From the NCBI RefSeq assembly GCF_023065955.2, contig NW_026622863.1, positions 47,660,177-47,724,176 of the forward strand: 64,000 nt of DNA. The letters run 5' to 3'. Of this stretch, positions 30,701 through 42,700 are shown piece by piece. Below the pieces are notes generated by a model, which saw only the letters and a list, made by a program, of their open reading frames with translations, did no database searches and was not told where the DNA came from. Every line of letters begins with the position of its first letter. Position 1 is the stretch's first letter. Origin of the DNA: Ursus arctos (taxonomy: Eukaryota > Chordata > Mammalia > Carnivora > Ursidae). The translations under genes were made by a program, and so were the position numbers.

Positions 30701-33700
30701 ATACCAGTACGATTCCGTGGTCTTCGGAATGTTCACAGGGTGGTGCATCCGTCACCACAGCCGAATTTTAGAAAATTTTCATGACCCCAAAAAGAACCCC
30801 ATACACATTAGCAGTCAGTCCCCCCAACTTTCCAGCCCTGGGTAGCCACTCGTCTACTTTCTGTCTGTGGATTCGCCTATTCTGGATGTTTCACATAAAT
30901 GGAATCATACAACATGTGGCTTTTGTGACCGACTTCTTTCACCGGGCATCCTTTTCTCAAGGTTCGTCCACGTTGTAGCACGTGTCAGTTCTTCATTCCT
31001 TGTTACTGGCAAGGTTCCATGGTCTAAATACACCACGTTTGGGGCACCTGGGTGGCACAGTCATTACGCGTCTGCCTTCGGCTCAGGGCGTGATCCCCGC
31101 ATTCTGGGATCGAGCCCCACGTCAGGCTCCTCTGCTGGGAGCCTGCTTCTTCCTCTCCCACTCCCCCTGCTTGTGTTCCCTTCTCTCGCTGGCTGTCTCT
31201 ATCTCTGTCAAATAAATAAAAATCTTTAAAAAAAATAAAAATAAAAAAATAAAAATAAATACACCACATTTTGTTTATCGGCCATCCATTGATGGCCACG
31301 TGATTGTTTCCATCTTTTGGTCATTGTGAGTCATACTGCTGGAACATGGGTGTACAAGCATTTGAGTATCTGTTTTAGGTTCTGGCGGGTATATCCCTGG
31401 GAGTGGGATTGCTGAGACTTATGGTCGTTCTTTGTTTAACTTTTGAAGAACTCAGTTTATGCACATTCTTGTCAGCTTTGTCAACGTCTGTCGTTTTCGT
31501 TTTCGCTGTCCTAGTGAGTATGAAGTGACGTCTCGTGGTTCTCGTTGGCTTTTCTCTGCTGAGCAGTGACACTGACCATCTTTGCCTGTGCTCGTGTGGT
31601 CCCGTTGTCTTAGAGGCCGGTCTAGGCCAGATGCTCACACCTGGCTCCGAATGAGTGACCTGGGGTAGGGGGGAGGTAAAGAGTTGGGGGATCATATTTC
31701 CGAGGCAGAAGGTCTTGGTACTGGCTGTACAGAAGGTTGGGGCAGAGCTTAGAGCCTTTCTCCACCATCTCAGGGTCCCTTGTCCCTAGAGGTGAGGTGG
31801 CCCCCGTAAGTGCTGCCACCCCTGTGCGGGTTAGTTCACCTCTGAGTCATGGCCCACTTGACATCAGAGGTGAGCTCGCTGTTGAGCTGGGTTGTGTGGG
31901 GGTGGCAGGGTCTGGAGCTCAGCGCAGTGGTGACCTCCACCCTGTCTCTCCCTACAGAAGAAGGACCCAGCGCAGTTCCTGCAGGTGCACGGCCGAGCGT
32001 GCAAGGTGCACCTGGATTCTGCAGTCGCCCTGGCTGCCGAGAGCCCTGTTAACATGTAAGACTGAGAAGAAGGGCTGGGTGGTGTCTGTGTCTGAGGACT
32101 GGAGGTCAGGAGGGACCTGGGGTGTGGAAAGACCTGTGGGGACTCAGGCAAGGAAGGCTTGACCTACATGAGTAGTGGACAGTCACCGGCCGAGGAGAGC
32201 TGGCAGGCAGGGGTTGGGACGGAGGCCCCAGGGTACAGGGGTGCTTGGGGGACTTCGAGGGGACTGGGTGGTGCCAGGACCACAGGCCCAGATGTGATGG
32301 CAAGTATGTTGTCATAGGGGATGTTTCGAAGTGACCAGGGCTTAGCAAGTGGTCCCTAGGACCTGGCTCGAGTTTCCCACTCTTGCTTGGTTCTGAGAAA
32401 TAGGGCCCCAGTTTCCTAGGGTCCTATTCAGGCCAGGAGCCTGAGTGTGGATTCAGGGGAATTAGTGACATAAGAGACTACGAAGTGAGGGGTCAGGGTG
32501 GGGCCCATGGCCTGGAAAATCACGGAGCTGAGGGTCAGACTCCCAAGCTTGAAGTGACAGGGAACGGGCATGGGCACTGGGGACCCTCAACTCCTTGCTC
32601 CCCATTTCAGGATGCCCTGGCAGGGGGACACCAACAACATGATTGACCGCTTCGATGTCCGTGCCCACCTTGACCACATCCCCGACTACACCCCCCCGCT
32701 GCTCACCACCATGTAAGCCGCCCCCCTGAGGCCTGCCAGGCAGGGAGCCTGAGCCCTGCTGCCTCCCCTTTCCCAAACCGTTGCCTGCCTGTCCCCTGCC
32801 TGGGAAGGAGGAGGTGTGCCAACGGGGAACCTCCCCGCCTGAGCTAGGCTCCTCCTCCCCCACTCCTGCTGGCTTGGGGTGGGGTCTCCCCTCTCCCTGT
32901 GATCTCAAGATCTTGACCTTCCCCAAAGCTCCCCAGAACAGGAGTCAGACGAGCGGAAATGCAACTACGAGCGCTACCGAGGCCTGGTGCAGAACGACTT
33001 TGCCGGCAGTGAGTGAGCTGGGGTGTGGCGAGCCGGTGGGGCGGCCGTGGACACGGGGAGACCACCTTTATTTACCCCAGGGCTTTCTCCGACGGGACTT
33101 GGGGCTTGCTCCCCGCTGTTTCCTCTCGGGCCTCCGTCTCTGGACCCAGTACAGGCCATGTGCGCTGAGCAAGATGGTTCTGCCGAGGTCACTTCCACAT
33201 CCCACACCGTCTGCCTCTCTGGCCTTTGTCCTGAAAAATTGGGGAAAATAGCAAGAACACATCGTCTGCCTTTGTTTCCCCCAGCCCGTTTGGGTCGGAG
33301 TGTCACTTTTGAAGAGGAACTTTCTTTTAGAAGTTGTTTAGGAATACTTAGCGTTTGACAATCTGCCAGGCGTTTGAATATGTCGGTATCGTTCTCTGAG
33401 CCGTCAGCATGCTGCCTCACAGATGAGAAAACGGAGGCTCCCAGGTTCCCCCACCCTGGGCTTGCCTGGGGACGTTCGGACCTGACAGACTGGGACCTTT
33501 GTGTCGGTATTATATCTCGTCGCATCTGCACAGCCGTCTAGCGGTTGTGCCCATTTTATGGGCGAGGATGTTGAGGCTCAGGAATTGGTGGGAACACGGG
33601 GTGCGAGGAGCTGGGATTCTCACCCCACCCTTCACCGTTGCCTCCTGACGGAAAGCTCCAAGCTTTGGCTCATCTGAGGACTGAGATTTCCCCTCCCAGG

Positions 33701-36700
33701 GTTTCCCTGTTGAGTTAAAGGGAAGACGGACCACACGAGGCCCTTAGGCTGGCGGGTCTCGGTCTCCACCCAGGGAAGGGTGGTCCTGATGGTTGCAGTC
33801 CCCCAGGGTAGTTGTAGGGGCCTGGCGAGGGGCGCGTGAATTCCTGCCACCGAGTCTGGCACAGTCAGCCCCTCCTGTGGGTTTGCTGCTCCCTTGTTTC
33901 TTTGTTTCTAAGGTGGACATCTCAACTGCTCTAAAACCAAAGATTGCCGAAATTCGAGCAGCCAGCGAGGTGTTAAAATCGGGGCAATTTATCATCTTTG
34001 GTACTGTTGCTCTTTGCCTTCACCCAGGGCCACAGGGGTTCTTGGTGTCGGAGCCAGGGTTTGCCTTAGTTCGGTCTGACTCCACGCTGGTTCGTTGCCA
34101 CCGTTCTTAGCCCCTGTGGTGTGGCAGGCGCGCCTCTGGCTCAGGGGTCTCGTGGGGGAGAGGGGAGCAGCCACACAGTCACCAAAGTGGGTGGCAATTG
34201 GCAGACTGAGGGGGCGTTCTGACAGACGGTGGGCTGCTCTCGGAGGTGCTTGACGGAGGTGGGGTCGGTTAGAAGCGGAGAGGAGCTCTGGTGAGGAGAG
34301 GGAGGCTGCAGAAGAGGCCTGTGGGAGGATGGGTGCAGGCAGCCTGTGGGGCTGGAGCAGAGAGAGCGAGGCAGCTCGGGTGAGACAGGACGGCCGGGCC
34401 CTCTCCTCCCGGGCTTTGTCTGCCACGGGCCGGAGCTGGGGAGAGAGGGGGGCTGCAGGGACAAGGGACGGGGCTCCTCGCCCAGCCCACCCACCTGACT
34501 TCACAGATAGAAAAGCTGAGACCCGCAGGGGGAAGGGCACTTGCCCAGGGCCCCACAGCCAGTCAGGGCCCTATGTTTCACTGCAGGGAAGATGAGGAAA
34601 AGCTCGGATACGGTGCCGAGCTCCCCAAGTTGGGTGTTGTGGGCGAACGAGAGCCAGGATGGCTCCCAACACGTGTAGTTTAAACAGCTGCAGAGAGGCC
34701 TGTGGTGGAGTGGCCCGCGGAGTCCTGGTGACATCCAACGCTCTGAAAGGTCCAACCAGAGGCTTCCCTTGCAGGGATAATAGTAGCATGGCCCCCGTGC
34801 CAAGTGCTCGCTTTGCCAGAAAAGGAAATGAGGCAGAGAGAACTTAGCACCGTGACCGAGGCGGTCCTCCCCACACAGCCGGTGACTCTGCCCCAGCTGA
34901 GCTTGGGTTGCACCCGACCCCACTGCATTCTTGTGTCCCCCCCCCCCCCCCGACCCTCCTGCCTCTCACCTTGCCACAGTCTCAGAGGAGCAGTGTCTGT
35001 ACCAGATCTACATTGACGAGCTGTACGGAGGCCTCCAGAGACCCAGTGAGGACGAGAAGAAGAAGTGAGTTGGGGTCTGGGGGCACGGCGGCTTTGGGGG
35101 AGGCGGGAGGACTGTGAACCTCGCCAGGGCACGGCCTTATTTGCCTCGGTTTCCCCACAATCGGGGCCAGTGTGTGGCACACAGTAGGTGCTTCCTTAAT
35201 AAACCCTTGGGGGAGGAGGTGGTGGCCGAGGGAAAGGATTTGCTGGAAACCTCTGCATGGCGCGTCTAGCCTGGGGCATGGTGGGCGGTGCAGGGGGTCG
35301 GCCCCGGCCCTGTGCTGACCCAGGCCTGGCGTTGCATCCTGCATGTGAGGATGCCCTCGCTGAGTGTTGGTGTGCCTCCCTGCCACGCGGGCTCGGAGGA
35401 GCCCTCTTCCTGCAGTGGTTGGAGATTGGGGATCGTGCTGAGCCCCCGTCCCTCTCGAGAGGGGCTTCTTGGGGCTGTGTCCCTCGAGGAGCAGCGGTGG
35501 GGGGAGGCAGGGCCTTACGTGGACCCGCCTCTGGCTCAGGGAGGTCCCCCACGGGCAGCTCCCTTCTCTCTTCGTTCCCTCTGCCGGGCTGGCCCTGTCC
35601 TCCTCCACGGCGGCCCTCAGCCCCCTTGGCCGCAGCAGTCCTGCGGCCTCACTCCTTCTTCCTGCGGCTGAGCCTTTTCCTCTGGGATCCTAAGCACTCG
35701 CTGCTCTCCATCTGGAGTTTCCACGGATGCCGTGGAAGCTCCTTGACGACTGATCCCTACCCAGGAGCCCACTTTCAGCATGAGGGGGCACTCAAGGGAC
35801 GTCTGGGCATGTTGACTAAATTAATTTAGCAACACACGTGCATGAGGCCCCTCCTCTGTTCTGGCCAAAGCTGGGCCACATTGTTACCCAAGATAAGTCT
35901 GGGTCCTGCCCTCTTGAGCTTAGTCTGCTTGGAGGAGACAGATCTGTCCCCCGACAGTCATGACCCCATGTGGGTGAGGCTGAGAAGCTCAGGATGGTGC
36001 TTGACCCTGCCGGGGGACAACTTCCTGGGGACATTGAGCTGGAGCTTGGGGGAAGAGGGGGGTTGCTGGTGGGAGGCAGGTGCGGAAGGTTCTAGGCTGA
36101 GGGAGAGCACATGTGAGGAGCCGGAGGCAAGGGCGCCCTCCAGAGGCGGGAGCTTGGGGAATCCGTGTGCTCTCTGCTCTCGAGGCTTGGCTCTGGGCTC
36201 TGTCCTGCCCGTGGCCCTCCTGGCTCATGGGCTCCCCCATCCCAGGCTGGCAGAGAAGAAGGCTTCCATTGGCTACACCTATGAGGACAGCACCGTGGCC
36301 GAGGTAGAGAAGGTGGCAGAAAAGCCAGAGGAGGAGGAGTCACCAGCCGAGGAGGAGAGCAACTCGGACGAAGATGAGGTCATCCCCGACATCGGTGGGG
36401 TCCCCTCTCTGCCCTCCCCCACCCCGCAGTCCCTGGGCATCGTTTTCGTGTCTCGTTCCTCACCCTCTGTGGGGCGCCCCACACTTAAGAGCCCCGTCTC
36501 TCCTGCCCCTGCTCTGGGGCACTCCAGCCTCCGCCGTCTTCCCCGTCTCACTCATGTGCTCCTCTGTGCCGGCCTTCCTCTCTGTATCGCTCCTCTCATT
36601 TCTGGGACGCTGCTTTTATGCTGTTGTCCCCACCTAGGTTCTGTGTCTGTTCTCTTCTGCTTGGGTCAGTCTTTCTGTCTCCCTCTTTTTCTGTCTCCTC

Positions 36701-39700
36701 TGGAGAACAAGTGTTCATTCAGTTCCAGAGCCGCCCCCCCCCCCACTATTCACCCCGTACCCAAATACCCATGGCTCCAGCCATCCACCTGTCTCCCTGT
36801 CCTCTTCTCAGACAGCTGCTGCTTATCACGCATCCGGAAGGCATCCTTCCCCCCGCTTCCACTTACTCATACTGCATCGAGCTCCTGAACACCTGCGACC
36901 CCCCCCCCCCCGCCCACCCAGATCTTCACCCACCCCCCGTCTGTCCCCATCCACACATCATACATTGCTCTGCGCACTGGTCTCCCCCGTCCATGCCGGT
37001 GCTCATTTGGGCCCTCATCCATTGCACCTCCTCCCCCCACCGCCCCTTGCCTTTGGTCGTGCTCGCCTGCGGCCAAGCCCCGGGCCAGCCTGGGGATGCC
37101 GCGATGAGCCGACTCGTTCTCTGCCTGCAGAGGCTTCCAGTCTGGTGGGCGTCCCCCCCCCGTGCCCCCATCTCCCGGGGCTCTTCCCCTTCTCCCCAGT
37201 CCTCTCACTCGGCCTTGGCCCCTGACAGCCTTTCTCTTGGTGCAGACGTGGAGGTGGACGTGGACGAACTGAACCAGGAGCAGGTGGCAGATCTCAACAA
37301 GCAGGCCACGACCTACGGCATGGCCGATGGCGACTTTGTCAGGTGAGGCCCACTGGCTGGTGCTCCTGCGCACTTGGGGCCTGGCGTCGGTCGTTACCCC
37401 CGCTGCTGACAGCCACTGCATTCCTGAGCACGAGTGTGCCCGGCCCCGTGCCGGCAGCTTCACACGCGCAGCGTCCTGAGCTCCTGGGATGGGTACTGAC
37501 CACCAGGCTTTACCGGTGCGAAACTGAGACTGCACCCGAGTCCGTGTGACCTGTGGCCATTGGACCCCTAAAAGCTCCCGGGGTTCCTGGGCCTGGTGGA
37601 CAGCACCCCCTGGTGGAGAAGAGGCTTCATTCACCGGATCATCCCTTGGCACTTACTGATGGGGCCTCTTCCCCGGGCCATGTCCTGTGCGTCAGACCCC
37701 ACGCAACAGCCCCAGCTAACAGTATCTGAATTGGGGCGATCCCGTGTGAACCCAGCAGCCTCGGCTCAGCGCCCTCGGTGACTGCCCTGGCACCCGGGCA
37801 GCTGGACTCCTTACCTGCCTGGTCCCCTGTGCCCCTACTCACACGCTCCACCCCCGTGCGGCCTCTGTGCCTCCTTTCTTCCCCCCCCCCCCCCCGCCCC
37901 CGACTTCCGGGCCCCTGCCATGTTGGCTCTGCTGGCATCTTTGTTGCTTATTCCCCGTGGTTTCTCCTCAGCTGTCCCTTGCCCTGTGTGGCTCCCCTGA
38001 CCTCACTGTTCAAAGCTGTGGCGGCTTTACCTGTCTCTTGGCACTTCTTCCTCCGTCTACAGTGTATCTTTCTGGCCAGGTTTTCACCATTCAGCATACT
38101 ACCCATCACGTTATCTTGGTCATTGTCTTCTTCCCAGGATGTAAGGCCACGAGGGCCAGGATTTTTGTTTGTTTATTTTCAATAATGAATCCCCAGTCCG
38201 TAAATTAGTATCTGCATGCAGTAAGAGCTCAGTAATAGTGCTGAACAAATGAGAGACCCCAGGATGGCGTGGGATCCCTCACTTCCTGGGACAGTTCAGC
38301 CTGTGGCCTGCCTCATCCTCTGTTGTGACCACCCCCACCCAGGATGCTCCGGAAAGACAAGGAGGAGGCGGAGGCGATCAAGCACGCTAAGGCCCTTGAG
38401 GAAGAGAAGGCCATGTACTCGGTGAGGGCTGGGCCGGGGTGGGAGGCGGGGGGACAGTGCCTCAGGGAGGGCACATCTCTCACCAGCGCGGTGCCCACCC
38501 TCCTCCAGGGCCGTCGCTCCCGGCGCCAGCGGAGGGAATTCCGGGAGAAGCGACTGAGGGGCCGGAAGATCAGTCCACCCAGGTAGGCTGGGCTCGCCCC
38601 TGTGCCCCTGCCCTGACAGCCTCACTCAGGGCTCTGGGGGAGGGGCTGGGGCTCACGGAGACTGTTGGGGGCCAGGCTTGGGCTTGTGAACAGAGTCCTA
38701 GTAGGGCAGGAAACAGGGAAGGTTTAGGGTAGGAATGGCCTTGTGGACACCCTGCCCTGCCAGCCACTCCCCTCACCCTCTGGACTTGGACTCTTGCCAG
38801 GTGTCACAGGCACCGGTGGGGAGGTGGTGTGGGGTAGCGGAAGGGTTGAGGGCAGAGTCAAGGGGAACAGTTCTGTCCCTGAACTCCTTCCTGGTTCTCC
38901 TGGGCTGTGTCCTTGTCAGATTTGGGGCAAGTGACTTCCCTCGAGTTTCAGTTTCTTCCTTTGGAAAAGCGGCGCTGTCACCTCCCAGGATTGGGGGTGC
39001 ACCAGTGCCCACTTGGAGGTGTGGGGCAGGTTGGCAGGAGGCAGTCTGCTGTGGCGCAGAGAGTCTGCCTAGGGCGAGTGGCCTCCAGACAAGCCTGCGC
39101 TGCCTCTTAGGCCTGGAGGCCCAGTGCAGACCCATGCCTCTTTTTGCTATACCGCCTCTGGACAAGGAAAGTGCCTGAGGGGAGCTGTGGGGCTTACGCA
39201 GCCTGCTGGGGACTCAGGGCTCGGTGAGGGGTCCGGAGAAGCCGTGCTGATTCTGGCCGTCCTCCTCCTGCCCGTAAGGGTGCAGTCAGTGTAGTGCATA
39301 AAGACGTGGGCTCGGGGCCCCAGGGCCTGGCTTGGGAGCCCAGCTCTTCCATTTCTGAGCTGTGTGACGCTGGGCAAGTGACTCTACTGCTCTGGGCCTC
39401 GGTGTCCTGAGCTCTGAGCTGTGAATGACCCCAGCAGCCGTGTGAGTGGTCCTGAAGAGCAGCTGCGTTCATGGAAGTAAAGCGCTCCGTGCCCGGCCCG
39501 TAGCGAGCATCTAAGACACCGTGGCGTTTCTAGTTTTACCATCGTCCTCGTTAACGAGCCGGGACCCAGATGGCAGAAGCAGGGACTTGGAGTGGCAGGA
39601 GGGATGCTTCCGTCTGGGGTCCGGAGCCCAAGCAGGACTCAGGCTGCTGGAGTCCCTGTGGTTCAGGGTCAGGAGGGGCCCAGGACATTGTTTGCGGGGT

Positions 39701-42700
39701 GTGGCGGAGGTTCAGGCTTCGGGCAGATCGGAGGTGGGGTGGGCAGAGGGATCAAGGCAGGGCCTAAAACCTGGCCACAGTGCCTGGTCCCTGAGTTTGT
39801 GTGCCTTGGGGGAGGAGTGGGCCCAATTCCATGCCCACTCAGATCCCAAGCCCCTACTTGTCTTACCCCGCGCTTCTCTCCGCAGCTATGCCCGCCGAGA
39901 CAGCCCCACATACGACCCCTATAAGCGGTGAGTTCCCAGGCCCTGAGGAGGGGCAGCCAGCAAACCTGATAGAGGAGGGAGCAGGGCTGGGAGGAGGAGC
40001 GGGAGGCTGGGGGGTCGGTTCTTAGCACCTGGTGTCATCTGTGGGTCTGAGTCGTTTTTCTGGTTTCCAGAATGTTACTCTGCTTTCCCGGTCTTTTTTT
40101 TCTTTAAATGTGAACCTTATTTAATTTTCTGATTTAAATACAACGTAGTTGTGTGTTAAAACTGACCAAGCGTGGCAGAAAGGCCTGACAACAGGAATCA
40201 GAAGTCTCTCTGATCTCAGGCCCCAGAAATAAGCAGTAAGGGATATTACACAGGAGGGCCCGGCCTTGCACGCGCGTGTCTCCAGGATGTGGGAGTGATG
40301 GGGCAGGGGCCTTGAGGGGGGACAGACATCAGCCTGACCCCGGTCCGCTCTTCAGAACGCAGTGGGAGGGGCCTGCCTCTCTGGGCTCTTGGGGGGATAG
40401 GAGAGATGAGGCAGGTACCTTTAGGTACAAGGCCAGGCACGGGGACACACTCAGGCCAGGGAAACGGGTACTTTTCTAACGACGGGATCGTACCACACTT
40501 AACGTTATAGAACTTGCTAGGCGGGCGTTTGTGTTGAGGAGAACTTCCCAAGTTAAGTCTGTAGATCTTTTCATCCCTTTTTAATCGTGACGTGAAGTCA
40601 GTACAGCTTGCTGTCGCTCGCTCGCTCCCTCGGCCAAGGCTCCGAGGCCGAGTCAAACCCCTGCAGAGTGGGGTTCCTTTCTGCCCTTTGGCTCCGTTCG
40701 TCTGAGCCGGGTGTCACGTGGTGCTCGGTGCCACGCTGTGCCCGTTCCTGGGTGCTGCGCGTGGTTAGCCAGCGGGCTCCCGGGGAGCCTGGCCGCTGAG
40801 TCCCTCTTGCCCGCCCCACAGGTCGCCCTCAGAATCCAGCTCCGAGTCCCGCTCCCGCTCCCGCTCCCCGAGCCCAGGCCGCGAGGAGAAGATCACGTTC
40901 ATAACCAGTTTTGGGGGCAGCGACGAGGAGGCAGCTGCGGCCGCAGCGGCAGCAGCCGCGTCAGGGGCCACCACAGGGAAGCCCCCCGCACCCCCCCAGC
41001 CCGGCGGCCCCGCACCGGGACGTAATGCCAGCGCCCGGTCGGTAACGCTCACGCCGCCCGCCCTACGCCCCGGCCGCTATGGGGGGGACGCGGGGCGGTG
41101 GGGCGCCTGGGGCCAGGCCCGTGCTGACCGGCCCTCCGTGCCCCGCCTGCAGCCGCCGCTCCTCCTCCTCCTCCTCCTCCTCCTCTTCCGCCTCGAGGAC
41201 CTCCAGCTCCCGCTCCAGCTCCCGCTCCAGCTCCCGCTCCCGCCGCGGCGGGGGCTACTACCGTTCTGGCCGCCACGCGCGCTCCCGCTCCCGCTCCTGG
41301 TCCCGCTCGCGCTCCCGCTCCCGGCGCTACTCGCGCTCCCGTAGCCGCGGCCGGCGGCACTCAGGCGGGGGCTCCCGAGATGGACACCGCTACTCCCGCT
41401 CGCCCGCCCGGCGCGGTGGTTACGGGCCCCGGCGCAGAAGCAGGTGTGTGGCGCTGACGCGTTGGGGGCGACGGGGGGGCCCCGGGGCTGGGCACGTGTG
41501 ATGTCAGCCAGACCCGGCTCTGAGGGAGGGGACCAGGCCGCTGCCGTTCTGTGGGGGAGCACTCGGTTGGCAGGGGAGGTGTGCCCCCTCTGCTGTCCAC
41601 GTGTGGTGACCCGGGCTGGCGCGCGGCCACGTTCTCAGGGGACTGAGCGGGTGCTGGGGGGGGTTCCCGGCGGGGGTGTAGAGAGGTGTGTGGTTTGCAG
41701 TGGGGACCTGGCTGGCCTCAAGGGCTGGGGTGCTCTGCGGGGAGAGGGGTGCTGCAGATGGGGTAGGAAACGAGGCATCTGAGGAGCGAGGCGCCCTTTT
41801 AGGCTCTTGCTTGGCGGGATCAGGGCTGCCTCAGCGGGTGAGCCTGGCTGCAAATCCTGGCCCTGCTCGGAAACTTCTGGGGCTTCGGATTTTTCATCTG
41901 TAAAATAAGGGTAGTGTCCCGTTTGTGGAGTTGTTGTGAAGGTGTGAGCAGAGACGCATGTGAATGCTGGGTACAGGGCCTAGCGTTGGGCGAGTGCTGC
42001 CGTCACCGACATTGTCGCTTGTATTTTGGCACGCGTCTCAGCGTCAGCTTCCTGTAGGGGCTGGCAGGTAAAATAAAGGGGCCAGGTGGACCCGGGGGGA
42101 CTGGTGCACACGTGTCCCGTCCAGTTGGGTCGTCAGCTGTGCAGTAGCAGGCCCGGCATTGCCCCATCTTCTGCTTTCTCAAGAGAAGTTGAGAATCTGG
42201 ATTTTTAAAGGGTAGTTCGTTTTCCCAACATTGCCCACAAATTTGAGCTTTTTAAAAGACTTGGCCGACCCCAGCAGAATCCGTGTGTGGCCTAGACTTG
42301 GCTTCCAGGTCGTTCCCTGTAGCCTGACCCAGGGCGACCACAGGAGAAAGGCTGGGGAGGAAGGGGGCCTGGCCACATCTCGAATGTCAGCCTGAGGGGG
42401 CACCCTTGCTGAGGAGCCCCCAGGGTCCGCAGCGGAGAAGGGGTGGGGCCACGTGTCCCCAGAAGAGGTCTTGTGGGTCCGTGCTGTAGATTGGTGGGGA
42501 GAGTGGGCGAGGGGGTGGGTGGTCCCCACTGGACCCCAGCAAGGTGAGGAGGTGGTGAGGGTGTGGGTGAGGTCACAGCCCCTGGGTGCCCAGAGCCGGG
42601 CACTGTGTGTAAAGGGGGGGTGATGGCCAGCCAGGCCCCCTCCCCAGAAGTCACCTCCCAGGGGAGCAGGTTAGTGTGTGTCAGGAGTGAGAAGCGAGGA

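Larger units (their letters stand above)
24702..31957 (+). other. CLASRP: CLASRP intron 2, 7.3 kb
   Basis: Contains L2 sense sequence (about 25390-25960), MIRs (about 26480-26760 minus, 26800-26950 plus, 29150-29330 plus), a 25-G homopolymer (27807-27831), a sense L1 3' end (28444-29110) split by a SINE, antisense L2 (about 29880-30260) and an antisense L1 (30687-31560) split by another SINE. About 27030-27790 and 30260-30650 look unique. No exon is recognised. Confidence 0.7.
35065..38342 (+). other. CLASRP: CLASRP introns 6-8 (about 1.2, 0.85 and 1.0 kb)
   Basis: Between exons 6 and 9, non-coding sequence is C-rich with homopolymers C11 at 36734-36744, C13 at 36899-36911, C9 at 37153-37161 and C15 at 37881-37895. 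I recognise no SINE, LINE or extra exon. Confidence 0.6.

Noticed and set aside
35842..36888. 348-codon plus-strand open frame around CLASRP exon 7
   Set aside because: Only 36246-36394 is real coding sequence; the rest is intron read-through without stops.
41049..41360. Long antisense open frames rich in Ala/Gly opposite CLASRP exon 13 (and 42799-43080 opposite exon 14)
   Set aside because: They are mirror readings of the TCC/CGC and AGC/CGC Ser-Arg repeats; no start context, splice sites or family likeness.
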